The notes: generated by a model not told the origin, from the sequence alone. Positions 26,015 through 36,232 are shown, numbered from the stretch's first letter. The stretch is DNA of 64,000 nucleotides from Desulfurococcales archaeon (GCA_027022365.1 JALVYU010000031.1:430391-494390); one strand, 5' to 3'. Program-made: numbers and translations.

Positions 26015-26830
26015 GAAACAATAAACAAAAATTGAAAGGCCGAGCAGTCCGTTCGGCAAGAACGTTAAGAGCGACTTCGAAACAATAAACAAAAATTGAA
26101 AGGCTTGTCGCCCAGAGGCATAGCCGCCAATGTAACGATGGTGCGAAACAATAAACAAAAATTGAAAGGATTAATATTATAGACATTCCAGCATTCTGAA
26201 CAACGATAAGAAACAATAAACAAAAATTGAAAGACTATGAATCCAGAGAGTAGGGCTAGGGCTATGAACCCGTAGAAACAATAAACAAAAATTGAAAGCT
26301 ACTATTGTTCTCCTTTCCCTTATGCTTCTCTCTATTAGGTTTGAAACAATAAACAAAAATTGAAAGTCACATTGATATGTTGTGTGTTCGTAGTAGCTGT
26401 CGTAATCAGAAACAATAAACAAAAATTGAAAGATAATAACAAGAGACTTACTCACAGGTTTTACTACAATGTACGGATGAAACAATAAACAAAAATTGAA
26501 AGTTCCTAGCTATGTGTTCCAGAAGAGCGACCACCCTCCAGCGAAACAATAAACAAAAATTGAAAGCAATCCAAAAGAGCTAGTAATACAACTATGGTAC
26601 AACTATAAGGAAACAATAAACAAAAATTGAAAGGCCTTAGTATTGTACCTACAGGGTCTGAATCGGCTTCCTGAAACAATAAACAAAAATTGAAAGGTAG
26701 TATATCGTTAGGGTCTCGTCGCGGTTCAAGTAGAACGGAAACAATAAACAAAAATTGAAAGTATAGCTGTTAGCAGGGTCGCTATTATGTCTCCATCACT
26801 AGCAGTGAAACAATAGACAAAAATTGAAAA
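26015..26830 (+). CRISPR. CRISPR array 3, 13 repeats
   Basis: Thirteen 24-bp repeats starting at 26015, 26079, 26145, 26210, 26275, 26343, 26409, 26479, 26543, 26610, 26673, 26738 and 26807. The repeat starts GAAACAATAAAC and ends AATTGAAAG; twelve are identical, the last (26807-26830) has ATAGAC and a terminal A. Twelve spacers of 39-46 bp. Same repeat as array 4. Leader on the left. It lies upstream of the type I-A cassette. Confidence 0.97.
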
Positions 26831-26947
26831 GGATTTTATCTATGGGAAATTGACAATATCGGTTTATTTTTTACTTGATTTTTAAGTGTTTTTTGTTAAT
26901 GTTGATGTAGTTTTGGAAAAAAAATTGTTAATTGTTTTTGGGTAGTA

Positions 26948-27166
26948 TTAGTTTTGGTAACAATATAGGTATTTGTGAAACACTTTTCTTAGGGCGTCGA
27001 TTATCGAGGCTCTGCAGTCGTTTCCCATAGGTACTATTAGTGTTCTTCGGCTATGGATGTATATGAACAGGTATTCTTTACCACAGCCGAAAGCCCTTAT
27101 TCTTTCGTATAGCTTGCATTTTATGAGGTGGGCGTAGTACTCGCTGGGAACAAACTCGACCCTCAT
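26948..27166 (-). CDS. Small hypothetical protein
   Basis: 72 residues from ATG 27166, basic and with four cysteines not in a clear metal motif. IRAFGCGKEYLFIYIHSRRTLIVPMG has a strand-turn-strand look. No family recognised; a small CRISPR-flanking ORF. Could be non-coding. Confidence 0.35.
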   Translation of the reverse strand: MRVEFVPSEYYAHLIKCKLYERIRAFGCGKEYLFIYIHSRRTLIVPMGNDCRASIIDALRKVFHKYLYCYQN

Positions 27167-27766
27167 GGTATCATCTGAGGAGATAATAAGGAAGAACTGA
27201 AAGACCCTTATTAGGATCTACTATATCTGTTTTTCCCCGGAAACGGCTCACTTGATTAATAACTATCTCCACATAATAGCTATAAGGGGGCACAGCATTC
27301 CCGCTGTCTTACAATTGGTTCTCACTTATTATCTTCGGCGTATCCCGGTATTGTCTAGGCCCGCCACGTACCTAGGATCGAAGAGACGTCAAATAAACAT
27401 GTTTATTCGACAATAACATAGTTAGTTGTTCGCCTTTTGCCTTTGCTAATATATCCTATACGTTATCCCCGTTATACCAGATAATAGCTTGCTTACACCC
27501 ACAACGCCCTTACACGAGGATAGCTCGATATAAGTACAATACCATTAGACAGTAGCTTAGTAGTGGTGTCCTATCTGTCTCTAATATTATTGCGGCATAG
27601 ACTAGATCTTTTGAGAGAAATAATTATTTTCTCGAGTCAACGAGGATATGTATACAAGGTGTATTTGACTGGTTCTCGGGAAATTTGGGTGTAGTCAGCG
27701 GCCAGTTAAAATAGTAGCATTGGGATTCCTGAAGAACAAATCAACAAGAGGTTTTGAATGGTATCA
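27167..27766. other. Intergenic region, no gene seen
   Basis: 600 bp without a convincing ORF or RNA. Contains a 16-bp perfect palindrome AATAAACATGTTTATT at 27392-27407 and, at 27187-27202, GAAGAACTGAAAG resembling the end of an array 1/2 repeat. Confidence 0.4.
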
Positions 27767-28429
27767 CTAGGCTCGGTAGATTTTTAGTAATGTTTTCGCC
27801 TTGGTTGTGAGTATGTATTTATTGTCCTTTTTTTCAACCAGGTGTTTTTCTTCGAGCTTCTTCACGGTTTTCCATATTGTTGTTTTTGGCTTTTCCAGTA
27901 TCTTCGACAGCTTTGTAAGGGTTATGCCCGGGTTTTCTTGGAGTTTTTCAAGTATTTCTAGCTCTAGTTTTGTCGGTGTTTCGCATATGGGTATGTTTTT
28001 TGGATCTATTTCTATTGATTTGTCTCTTGCCTCGATGTCTATTCTGATATCGATATCTATGTTTTCCTGCTTGATGAGTAATGCAGCAGTATATGCCTCT
28101 ATAACTAATGCTCTCAAACCTCCCCCGAGGCTTATCTTGAACTTGCTGTTTCCTCTCAGTATTTCTTTTTTAAAGATGTCCATGATCTGGGAAACAGCGG
28201 TCCAGAAGTCTTCTACGTCTACTCTGTGTAATAGTATGTTTTCCTCCTTGATCCCTGCGAGTCCCGCTATATTTTTTATTTCCTGGACGGCTTTCCTTGT
28301 CCTCTCATCAATATCCCATGATGGTACCAGTAATACTATTTTTGAGACGCCGCCCATCCCCATGGCTAATAGACTGCGTATAACGTGTCTTTCGTCAAAT
28401 CCTAGTGTTGCCAGAAGGATAGTGGTCAT
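27767..28429 (-). CDS. csa3: Csa3, CARF-winged-helix CRISPR regulator
   Basis: About 220 residues from ATG 28429 (GGTGAC nine bases upstream; a GTG at 28441 is also in frame). Residues ~1-130 are a CARF domain: ILLATLGFDERHVIRSL at the start and SLGGGLRALVIEAYTAALL as the second ligand loop. Residues ~150-215 are a winged helix (LEILEKLQENPGITLTKLSKIL, TIWKTVKKLEEKHLVEKK). Csa3 proteins control adaptation or interference genes of type I-A systems and some bind cyclic tetra-adenylate. Divergent from csa5; the 170-bp gap has TATA boxes both ways. Confidence 0.9.
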   Translation of the reverse strand: MTTILLATLGFDERHVIRSLLAMGMGGVSKIVLLVPSWDIDERTRKAVQEIKNIAGLAGIKEENILLHRVDVEDFWTAVSQIMDIFKKEILRGNSKFKISLGGGLRALVIEAYTAALLIKQENIDIDIRIDIEARDKSIEIDPKNIPICETPTKLELEILEKLQENPGITLTKLSKILEKPKTTIWKTVKKLEEKHLVEKKDNKYILTTKAKTLLKIYRA

Positions 28430-28441
28430 TTTATAAGTCAC

Positions 28442-28601
28442 CCCTATATCTTGTTGTTAGGTGTTTAGTTTATTAATTGTTTCTCTTTATGAGAACACTT
28501 CTTATTTCTGTTCCTATATTTGGGAATAATTCTGAAACCTAAGAAACGCATAAGATTTATATACCTTTATATCTAGAAAAAGTAAATAGAGGGAGTAGAA
28601 A
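28442..28601. promoter_or_regulatory. Divergent csa3/csa5 promoter region
   Basis: Rightward TATA box TTTATATA at 28556-28563, 38 bp before the csa5 ATG, with GGGAG as ribosome site. Leftward A/T-rich TTAATAAACTAAAC (minus strand) serves csa3. Between them an imperfect inverted repeat GAACA-n11-TGTTC (~28492-28512) is a candidate Csa3 site. Confidence 0.5.
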
Positions 28602-29051
28602 ATGTCTGGCGATGGGTATGAAAATATTGTGAAAATCATCAAGTACTTCATTGAGACGAAGCGATACGGGCCTGTAGACAGAATGGCTATGGCCATGGGT
28701 CCTGAAGCAGTAGAAATAGCGCTTTATGACATGCTCCGAACTATAAGTAGCTTATATGGTAGGAGCATTGTTGTGAGGATGAGGTCAGAAAAAGATGGTA
28801 AAGAGTTTACAGTGAGGTGCTGTGAATATGATGAGGATAAGAGGCTCGGATACGGTATTTATGGCGATGTAGTCGAGGTACTAGAGGGACAAGGCGAACT
28901 AAAAGGTAAGATCCAGTGTATGCCGTGCCCGCGTCCCCCTAGAGAAGACGAGGTAAAGGGTTTCCTTGCAAAAGTGAGAGAAGATCCGTCCTACGCGAGA
29001 AGACTTGTATTAGAGGCTTTTTCAATCCACGTGAAGGGAGAGGGTGAATAA
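28602..29051 (+). CDS. csa5: Csa5, small subunit of the type I-A complex
   Basis: 149 residues. Starts with helices (YENIVKIIKYFIETKRYGPVDRMAMAMG) and has the size and gene position of Csa5, always first before cas7 in I-A operons. Contains KIQCMPCPRPPREDEV near the C-terminus. The small subunit stabilises the non-target strand or the R-loop in the surveillance complex. Csa5 is poorly conserved, so context carries much of the call. GGTGA before the next ATG indicates coupled translation with cas7. Confidence 0.75.
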   Translation: MSGDGYENIVKIIKYFIETKRYGPVDRMAMAMGPEAVEIALYDMLRTISSLYGRSIVVRMRSEKDGKEFTVRCCEYDEDKRLGYGIYGDVVEVLEGQGELKGKIQCMPCPRPPREDEVKGFLAKVREDPSYARRLVLEAFSIHVKGEGE

Positions 29052-29054
29052 AGA

Positions 29055-30077
29055 ATGGTTTATACGAGCATCTCGGCCCGGATCCTATTAAATATTGAAG
29101 CGCTAAATATGACTGAAAGCGCCGGCAACTATGTGAAGCATAGAAGAGCACCAGTAGTCATTCCAACGAGTAATGGGTATATTCTCAGATACGTTCCAGT
29201 GATCAGTGGTGAGAGCATAGCTCACGCTTACCAGGAAATACTCGCTAAGATAGCTGAGGAAACAGGCCTACCAGTATGTAGTCTATGTAGGCAGGGCGTA
29301 TTCCTCAAACACACAGATAAAAACGTGTTCAAAAGAACAGGTATCCCAGCACCCGACTTCAAGAAACCGGAGAGCGTCGAGGAGACAATCGTTAAGCACT
29401 GCGTAGTCGAGGACGTAGGCGGCTTCCTAAACACTGACGCCGCTTTAAAGAGGACGAGCAGATTCTACGCAGGATACATGATCCCAGCACTAGACTCTAT
29501 CAAGACAAGTGCTGCAGAGGCACAATTCCATGTCAGATACGATCCCCTGTCGATCCAGACACAAGCAATATATAACATAGAAGCTGGAAGCGCATTATAC
29601 GTATTAACGCTCGGGCTAGACATAGACGGAATAGGTGTTTCAAGCATAGCTTTAGAAAACAGTAAGCCGAAACCCCTAGTATCCCCTGAGGAGAGATCTA
29701 AGAGGATTGAGGCAGCATTCAAAGCAATGCATCTACTAGTAACGCAAATGCTCTTCGGAGCAAAAAGAACAAGGTTCATGCCTAACTGGAAGATAATGAG
29801 CCTAGCAATACTCACTACGCATCCGCTACCCCTGAATGTCCGGCCAGCACATACGAGCAAATACATTGAGGAGACAATAGAATCAGTGAATCATGCCGTA
29901 GAACTGCTAGGTAAGGGGGCATCAAAGATAGAGGAGAAAGCACTCCTAGCATACTATTCGGCGGAAGAAAAACCAGTAGTCGGAGAGTCCAGTGTAAGCA
30001 TATACGAGGCCAGGACACCCGACGAAGCATTCAACAAATCCTATGAGTACATACAAGAACTGTTGGGGATGAAGTAA
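29055..30077 (+). CDS. cas7: Cas7 (Csa2), type I-A backbone
   Basis: 340 residues, usual for Csa2. N-terminal RAMP strand ISARILLNIEALNMTESAGN and VKHRRAPVVIP, then the central ISGESIAHAYQEILA region and LTTHPLPLNVRP are recognised Cas7/DevR features. Cas7 forms the filament along the crRNA spacer. 3 bp after csa5 and 2 bp before cas5. Confidence 0.93.
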   Translation: MVYTSISARILLNIEALNMTESAGNYVKHRRAPVVIPTSNGYILRYVPVISGESIAHAYQEILAKIAEETGLPVCSLCRQGVFLKHTDKNVFKRTGIPAPDFKKPESVEETIVKHCVVEDVGGFLNTDAALKRTSRFYAGYMIPALDSIKTSAAEAQFHVRYDPLSIQTQAIYNIEAGSALYVLTLGLDIDGIGVSSIALENSKPKPLVSPEERSKRIEAAFKAMHLLVTQMLFGAKRTRFMPNWKIMSLAILTTHPLPLNVRPAHTSKYIEETIESVNHAVELLGKGASKIEEKALLAYYSAEEKPVVGESSVSIYEARTPDEAFNKSYEYIQELLGMK

Positions 30078-30079
30078 GG

Positions 30080-30871
30080 TTGAAGAGCATCTTATTAGTA
30101 GATATAGTTTTTTCATGGGGCCACATGATTAGGCCACCATATCAAAGCGGGGGAGGACAGGCCCTACCCTACCCTCCCCCAACAACCCTGATAGGAGCCT
30201 TGGCAGCCCCGTATCTAAGACTGAGAGAGCCAGTGGAGATCATTTACCATGATAAGAAAGCGTACAGTCCAGCCGCCAAGTTACTAGATATTGTGAGCTA
30301 CGCCGTTATGGGCTATCCTAAACCATGCGTAACCGAGATAATTGATATTAACAAATACTACTCCTACGCTTATCTTAGACCCAAATATAAAAAGTATGAA
30401 AGATTCTGGTCAGCCGCTATAGGCACGGGTAAAATATACTCACCATCAAACGCTGTAATCGCATACATAGTCGAGCAGGAATACGGAGAAGAACTAGCCA
30501 AGGCAGCATGGGGGATCACGAGGATCGGTAGCAAGGAAGGACTGGTATCAGTAAGGAGAGTAAAACTGGTAAAACAACCAGCAGTAATCGAAGAACAAAA
30601 GACCGTCAGTACAATTTTCCCAACACCCCTAAACATAGTAGAGCCTAGGGAAAACTGCAGGATCATCTATTTCTGGAAAATTATGAGGGAAGCATATACT
30701 TCGTACATGCCGAAGGAATACGAAGAATATCTCGACAAATACGTTGTCCCAGAATTCACTAGCAGAGTCTACGGTGGATCTATGAAGGTAAAGCCGCTAG
30801 AAAACGCCGTAGTAGTCGAAACACCATATTCTCCACTCATACTTCCCAAGGAAAAACTAGGTATAAGGTGA
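30080..30871 (+). CDS. cas5: Cas5, type I-A
   Basis: 263 residues from TTG 30080, which overlaps no earlier gene and follows GGGGATGA. Opening LLVDIVFSWGHMIRPPYQSG and LPYPPPTTLIGALAAPYL are the Cas5 RAMP N-terminus and glycine helix. Cas5 binds the 5' repeat handle. Ends overlapping the GTG in front of cas8a. Confidence 0.92.
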   Translation: MKSILLVDIVFSWGHMIRPPYQSGGGQALPYPPPTTLIGALAAPYLRLREPVEIIYHDKKAYSPAAKLLDIVSYAVMGYPKPCVTEIIDINKYYSYAYLRPKYKKYERFWSAAIGTGKIYSPSNAVIAYIVEQEYGEELAKAAWGITRIGSKEGLVSVRRVKLVKQPAVIEEQKTVSTIFPTPLNIVEPRENCRIIYFWKIMREAYTSYMPKEYEEYLDKYVVPEFTSRVYGGSMKVKPLENAVVVETPYSPLILPKEKLGIR

Positions 30872-30879
30872 TACGATAT

Positions 30880-32025
30880 ATGAGTGGTCATCTATGCATA
30901 GAACTATACCCGCCCGGCACACTCGGCAGGATCTTCATAGACTTATCACTCAACTATATGGATAAATCCCTTTACAAACTAAGAGACAATACTATATGTA
31001 TAAATGATCCAGTCTTGTTCGCCCAAGAAATGGAGGGGTTGCTTGAACAGTTCTATGTTAAAAGAGAAAAATGTTTCTACCTTACAGGTAATGATAACAA
31101 AAAAATTGTTGAGGTTCTAGGATCATTCTATAGTAAAGACGATCTGGCAACAATCATAAGATTTGTCACAAAATCTCTCATAAACGGCGGATACAGCAAT
31201 GTAGCTAAGAAAACAACAGCACCAGCCATGGCAAGGATAGAGTTTTTCGAACATTCAAAACCAGGCTATATAGCCCGGATTTCCGATAAACACAAGGAGC
31301 ACCCATACAAACGCATGAACGTATTATCGCTTGCCCTAACAATCTTAGGCGGCTGTATAGCCTATGTGACTCAAAGCGGGAAAAAGTTCATGGTTTATTT
31401 TGTTCCACTATATTACATCGAACCAATACTAATAAAGAAAATCAAGGGGAAAATAGCGGAATACTATAACTCCCCACCCAGTATTCTCGCCTACATAGCA
31501 GTAAAATATGTAGCAGAGCTCGGAGTAATCAGCGGATCACCGCTTGGTTTCTTAATAACGATAGATAGGTCGGGAAACAGGCCAATTCTCGTACGTAGTG
31601 AGCCATTAGCTAGTGAAGGATTAGAGAAAATTATACCAAATCTATCCAAAACTTCAAGAGAAATTATTGATGCAATACTTGATCTGCTGAAAATATATTA
31701 TGACGAGCTTCCAAAAAAGAGAAAGACAGCTAAATTCAAGAGAATTGCAGAATTTGTAGCCCCACTCATAACCATAGTGTTGGATATTTATAGGGCGTCA
31801 AGAGGATCTGGGGAGGCATTATATGACTGTATAAGGACTATAGCCCTTGTCAGGGACAGTATTATCAGCTCATTAGAGAAAGGTGGTAAGAATACTCCTT
31901 GGAGAAGACTATACTTCATGCTGAAAGACAAAGTCGATCATCCGGTGGGAGCGCTAAATATTCTCATAAGAGATCTATCGAATATAATTAAGCTGGAGGA
32001 ATGGAGGGGTATATACCAGTTTTGA
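30880..32025 (+). CDS. cas8a2: Cas8a2 (Csa4), type I-A large subunit
   Basis: About 381 residues from ATG 30880 (GGTGAT eight bases upstream; an in-frame GTG at 30868 is possible). Order and size match Csa4/Cas8a2. Visible: basic middle region, LAYIAVKYVAELGVISGSPLGFLITI, and a helical C-terminus. It recognises the PAM and positions the target. No catalytic motif is expected. Overlaps cas3' by 25 bp. Confidence 0.82.
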   Translation: MSGHLCIELYPPGTLGRIFIDLSLNYMDKSLYKLRDNTICINDPVLFAQEMEGLLEQFYVKREKCFYLTGNDNKKIVEVLGSFYSKDDLATIIRFVTKSLINGGYSNVAKKTTAPAMARIEFFEHSKPGYIARISDKHKEHPYKRMNVLSLALTILGGCIAYVTQSGKKFMVYFVPLYYIEPILIKKIKGKIAEYYNSPPSILAYIAVKYVAELGVISGSPLGFLITIDRSGNRPILVRSEPLASEGLEKIIPNLSKTSREIIDAILDLLKIYYDELPKKRKTAKFKRIAEFVAPLITIVLDIYRASRGSGEALYDCIRTIALVRDSIISSLEKGGKNTPWRRLYFMLKDKVDHPVGALNILIRDLSNIIKLEEWRGIYQF

Positions 32026-33800
32026 GGAAACTTAACGATTTTCTCATTGAGACATATGAGAAACACTATAGTAGGGTGAATAAGCCACTTATAACCATAT
32101 ATGAAGCGCCAACCGGATATGGTAAATCATCAGTATTCCCATTTATAGCATATAAAATACGCAGTTCAGGAGTATTCTACGGGTACATACACGTATTACC
32201 CATGAGAAGCATAATCAGGAGCCTATACACAGATCTTTTGGAAGGAAATAAATATCCATTTAACATGATTGAAGACGTGAAAAACAATGTGGGGTATCAA
32301 GCAAGCGGTATGACTCTATCAGGAAAGGACCCATTCTACACAAAACTATATAATATAACGACGATCGATAGCTTCATGCTAAACATGTTAAAGCTATCTA
32401 TCGGCGAGCCCAACACTTACTACAAGCACTATGAAGCAAGCAGGTCAATGATATTTACCTCAATGATAACACTTGATGAAGCCCACTTATACGGAGGCGA
32501 TCCAGGGGCGCCAGAAGAGAAACTATATACTAGTTTCACATCTCTAGTCGGTGTCCTCCCCTACCTAAACACGCCCATATCAATAATCTCCGCGACAATC
32601 CCCATAAGCCTGGGAAACGCCATCTATAGGACAATACTGGCTTATACTAGGTCGAAAAACGGCGTGGCGCTGTGGATAAAGTATGGGGATAAGATCAGAG
32701 TAAACGGGAAAGTCATTGGTGAAGCGGTAGATAGAGAATTCGATCAAAGAGTGGAGTCCACTCGATGGAAAACAGAGATCCTATCAATAAGGTTCAATAA
32801 GCTCGCAAAAGAAATAAATGACAAAGCCGAGACAGGGAGGAAAATACTAGTTATAACCAATAAGCCCGTCAGAGCTGTGAATATTTACGAGCACTTAGCA
32901 TCGATGGATCTGGATCCTGTTCTGGTTCATGGAAGACTGAAGTACTCGGAAAGAGAATCTATGGAGAAAAGAATACGTGAGGCAAATGTAGTTGTTGCTA
33001 CCCAGGTAGTAGAGGCCGGAATAGACGTAAGCTTCGACACTATCTACACTGATCCTGCTCCTCCCACAAGCCTTATTCAAAGAATCGGGAGAATAAACAG
33101 GGAACTAAGAGACAACATAACCGGCCAAGTATTTATCATCAACGATGGTGAGGACAGCTATAAAAATATATATGATCCTGAAATAGTGGTGAATACGCTG
33201 AAACTGATCAAGGAGTACGGGGATAATATAAACTGGAGACTACCTAGGGGAAGAGATTCAAGCGACATCATAGGCTACTATGATTTGATCGAGAAAATCT
33301 ATCAGGGATTAACACCAGTAATCGATACAGGGCTTCTCCATGCACTCAAAGAAATAATTCTCTCAGCAAGAATAGGCTGGAGTCAAACGAGGGAGCTAAT
33401 GTATAAATCATGTATGAAAAACACAGGTATTATTAGGAACAGTGTTTTGATACCCGTTTTTCCAGTGGATATCACAGATCAACACTTAGTAAATGATATT
33501 ACTATTGAAGAACTATTTGTTGAAGCGGTACCAGTAAGCTTAGCTTGGCTTATAATTAGGGCGAACACTCTTCTTTCAAGGAAATCATTCATACTATATA
33601 TTGTTTTTGACGATAACGGTGAGCCTTATCCTCGCTTTGAAACAGCTCCAAGAGATCCTGCGGAACTAAAGAAGATAATATGTGGAAGTCTATGTGGATA
33701 CAGGGTTCATAGGAACTTATCCCGCGGCAACGGCTTCTTTTCCGGCATAGTAGTCGAACCTAGGCTCTACAAGCCCTGGAAAGGATTGCTGGTTGACTAG
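32001..33800 (+). CDS. cas3': Cas3' helicase, type I-A
   Basis: 599 residues, full SF2 helicase: Walker A EAPTGYGKS (35-43), DEAH-type LDEAHLYGG (~155), motif III SATIP (~198), motif V VVATQVVEAGIDV and motif VI QRIGRINR. Both RecA domains are present, in contrast to the fusion at 4430. It unwinds target DNA for the separate HD nuclease Cas3''. Starts within the end of cas8a2. Confidence 0.93.
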   Translation: MEGYIPVLRKLNDFLIETYEKHYSRVNKPLITIYEAPTGYGKSSVFPFIAYKIRSSGVFYGYIHVLPMRSIIRSLYTDLLEGNKYPFNMIEDVKNNVGYQASGMTLSGKDPFYTKLYNITTIDSFMLNMLKLSIGEPNTYYKHYEASRSMIFTSMITLDEAHLYGGDPGAPEEKLYTSFTSLVGVLPYLNTPISIISATIPISLGNAIYRTILAYTRSKNGVALWIKYGDKIRVNGKVIGEAVDREFDQRVESTRWKTEILSIRFNKLAKEINDKAETGRKILVITNKPVRAVNIYEHLASMDLDPVLVHGRLKYSERESMEKRIREANVVVATQVVEAGIDVSFDTIYTDPAPPTSLIQRIGRINRELRDNITGQVFIINDGEDSYKNIYDPEIVVNTLKLIKEYGDNINWRLPRGRDSSDIIGYYDLIEKIYQGLTPVIDTGLLHALKEIILSARIGWSQTRELMYKSCMKNTGIIRNSVLIPVFPVDITDQHLVNDITIEELFVEAVPVSLAWLIIRANTLLSRKSFILYIVFDDNGEPYPRFETAPRDPAELKKIICGSLCGYRVHRNLSRGNGFFSGIVVEPRLYKPWKGLLVD

Positions 33801-33827
33801 GATTGTTAGCCGCTGGGGGTCGAAACA

Positions 33828-34676
33828 ATGTATTTCCATGCATACATCGATAAGGATGGCAGGAATTATAGTTTAATAGGGCACTCCATAGACACTCTTC
33901 TCGTCGCTTTAAAGACAAATATCAACAAGAGACTATATACTGTCACTTGCAGGATAATAGAAGGAGATAACCATAGAGAGGTTATTCACTCCTACCTTCT
34001 CCTACCGTTTTTACTACATGACATAGGGAAAATAATGATCATGTACCAAGAGAGACCCGCCAAATGGAATTATGGATACGCGTTCCACGAAATTGTTGGC
34101 GGCATACTAATGTATAAGATCAGCGAGCAAATCCTCGAGGATGATGTAGCGGGAGTAGATTATCAAATGCTGAGGTATCTCTTGGTGGAATCCGTTAAGA
34201 GACACCATTATTCAATGAACCGTGGATTAAACGAGTTAATTGAAGCTATGAACAGAGGACTCTTTAAATTCGTGAACGGCGTTTATAATGTTGTGAAAAG
34301 AAGTGATCTGGAAAAATATATTCTAGGCATAAAAACATGCTTAGAGAGATACTCTGAGATGGTGCCCCGCCAACTAAATAACATACTAGATAATATTATT
34401 GAAAAAGCTCTACCAAACATGCGTGACACTCTTTTTAGCCTCTATACAGCTAGAACGTTGGAGCAAAAAATCAAGAAAATAGAGGATTACCTGCGTAGCA
34501 AGAATGTTAATGAAGCCTTCATATACAACGCCGTATTGACAGGATTAATCTCATTAGCTGATTACACGGCAGCATCAATAGAGAGAAGCAATAAACTAAG
34601 AGGATATGCTTCAAAATTTTACTCCAAGAGCGAAATAAAGGAGATTAATGCTATTATACCGGTCGAGTGCAGATAA
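33828..34676 (+). CDS. cas3'': Cas3'' HD nuclease, type I-A
   Basis: 282 residues. Metal-site residues of the HD family: GHS (~residue 18), LLHDIGK (HD pair), FHEIVGG, and KRHHY. The separate HD protein cleaves DNA with Cas3' helicase in I-A systems. 27 bp after cas3'. Confidence 0.9.
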   Translation: MYFHAYIDKDGRNYSLIGHSIDTLLVALKTNINKRLYTVTCRIIEGDNHREVIHSYLLLPFLLHDIGKIMIMYQERPAKWNYGYAFHEIVGGILMYKISEQILEDDVAGVDYQMLRYLLVESVKRHHYSMNRGLNELIEAMNRGLFKFVNGVYNVVKRSDLEKYILGIKTCLERYSEMVPRQLNNILDNIIEKALPNMRDTLFSLYTARTLEQKIKKIEDYLRSKNVNEAFIYNAVLTGLISLADYTAASIERSNKLRGYASKFYSKSEIKEINAIIPVECR

Positions 34677-34688
34677 TACCTCGTCTAT

Positions 34689-35627
34689 ATGGGGCTGTAT
34701 ATGATGAGCAACAATATTCATTTCTTCCGTGTAGGCTTGTATATTGAGGGTTTTAGGGGTGTTTTGTTCACTGGTAAGCTTGTTAAGACCATTATTATCC
34801 GGGTGTTGCCTGAGCTCGGCGGGTTCTTCCAGCCTTCTCGGTCGGGTTATCCGAAGCTTATCCATGTTTCGCCGCTCTACACCCGTGTCGGTGGGAGGAT
34901 TAGGTGTGTTTACAGCAGTATTGACTGCAGGGGCGATACGGCCAGGTGCGGTGGTAGGCCCTCGCAAGTGGTTCTGAATGGGGATTACTGGTTCTATATT
35001 GGTTTCTCCGAGAAGCTGTTGAGCCACGAGAAATTCCTGGAGGCGGTGATGGGTCTCGACGACTGCTTCGTCTTCATGGATCAGAGGGTGTGCGCCGTGC
35101 TTAGCGAGCTAGAGTACATCAATATGAGGGAGGCAATACTCGATACCGCGAGGAGGGTACTGGGGAGCGGTAAGCTCAAGATAGTGTTCTCCTCCCCCAC
35201 AATGCTGAGGGATCCCTTCAAGCGGACGAAACACAAGTCACTCATACCCACAGTATTCAACATATTCTCGACACCGCTCTACCTCATGCTGCACAACACG
35301 GGCTCCTACAGCCTCAGGAAATACAGGAGGCAGCTCCTGATACTCCACAAGATCTTCAACGAGCCGTACACCACCCTTAAAACCGTCAAGCTAAAATGGG
35401 TCGTCTACAAGCACAGGCCGGAGCCGACAATAACCGGGTACATGAACCTCTTCATCAACCAGGACTACCTACAGTACTACGGGAGATACATAGACATGGA
35501 GAAATACCTGGGAGAAATACTAACATACATGGCAGCACTAGGCGTAGGAGTAGGAAGAGCAACGGGATTCGGCCACGTAACCGTAGAGCCCGGACAGAAA
35601 AAGGAGAACGCCGCAGAGGGGAAATAA
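34689..35627 (+). CDS. cas6: Cas6 endoribonuclease of the I-A cassette
   Basis: 312 residues. C-terminal Gly loop GVGVGRATGFGHVTVEP and N-terminal GKLVKTIIIRVLPEL mark Cas6. Probably processes the repeats of arrays 3 and 4. It shares only the general fold with the Cas6 at 2756. Its first ~250 bp are T/G-rich and the last ~200 A/C-rich, a clear base-use gradient. Confidence 0.87.
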   Translation: MGLYMMSNNIHFFRVGLYIEGFRGVLFTGKLVKTIIIRVLPELGGFFQPSRSGYPKLIHVSPLYTRVGGRIRCVYSSIDCRGDTARCGGRPSQVVLNGDYWFYIGFSEKLLSHEKFLEAVMGLDDCFVFMDQRVCAVLSELEYINMREAILDTARRVLGSGKLKIVFSSPTMLRDPFKRTKHKSLIPTVFNIFSTPLYLMLHNTGSYSLRKYRRQLLILHKIFNEPYTTLKTVKLKWVVYKHRPEPTITGYMNLFINQDYLQYYGRYIDMEKYLGEILTYMAALGVGVGRATGFGHVTVEPGQKKENAAEGK

Positions 35628-35979
35628 CATCATAGGCTTTTTCAACAAAATAATATCTCATCTAAACACGCACAAAGAAAAACAACTAAGCGAGAACTCC
35701 ACACAACCATGTTCAAGGACAGTATCCTACATCTTGTATTTCTTCGCAAGTAACTTAGACCACATACATTAAACAAGTAATACACGGTCAAAACAAAGCT
35801 GAGCACATTACGGGTCCTGCATTGCAAACGCCTAAAAGGCATGGCTAATCTAGCCCACTATGTCATTATGAGTAAATATGTCAATGTCATAGCGCTCTTT
35901 ATCGTATTTTTCATATCAAGATTATCTCATCCTCTGTTACCAGCGGTTCTCGATGAGATATTGCCATTGCCACGATAAC

Positions 35980-36135
35980 TCAGTCTATGTAGTAGCTGGC
36001 AAGCCTATGTAGCCCGTATGATGCCTCAATGATATATTCTCTAAAGCATGGAACTCCGTCGAATGTCCAGAATATAGTGTTTGTTGCCTCGGATACATAG
36101 CCTAGAGGCTTTTGCTTGTAGTTCGAACAAAAAGA
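35980..36135 (-). pseudogene. Gene fragment, unassigned
   Basis: After a stop, a short frame reads NYKQKPLGYVSEATNTIFW onward and ends LHRLASYYID at TGA 35982-35980. No start codon, protein-like composition, so it looks like the tail of a lost gene. The rest of 35628-36232 shows nothing I can support. Confidence 0.3.
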
Positions 36136-36232
36136 TCAAGCTTATTCTTGTCTTGCCCTCTATAAACGCCCTTAAAAGATAAGTTTTTAACCCGTATACT
36201 CCCCTATAGAAGAAGGTACATCATATACACAA

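Noticed and set aside
25911..26751. ORFs repeating FNFCLLF or FQFLFIVS
   Set aside because: They are translations of CRISPR repeats in arrays 3 and 4, not proteins.
28602..35627. Claim that the organism lacks CRISPR adaptation
   Set aside because: cas1, cas2 and cas4 are only absent from this window; they may be elsewhere.
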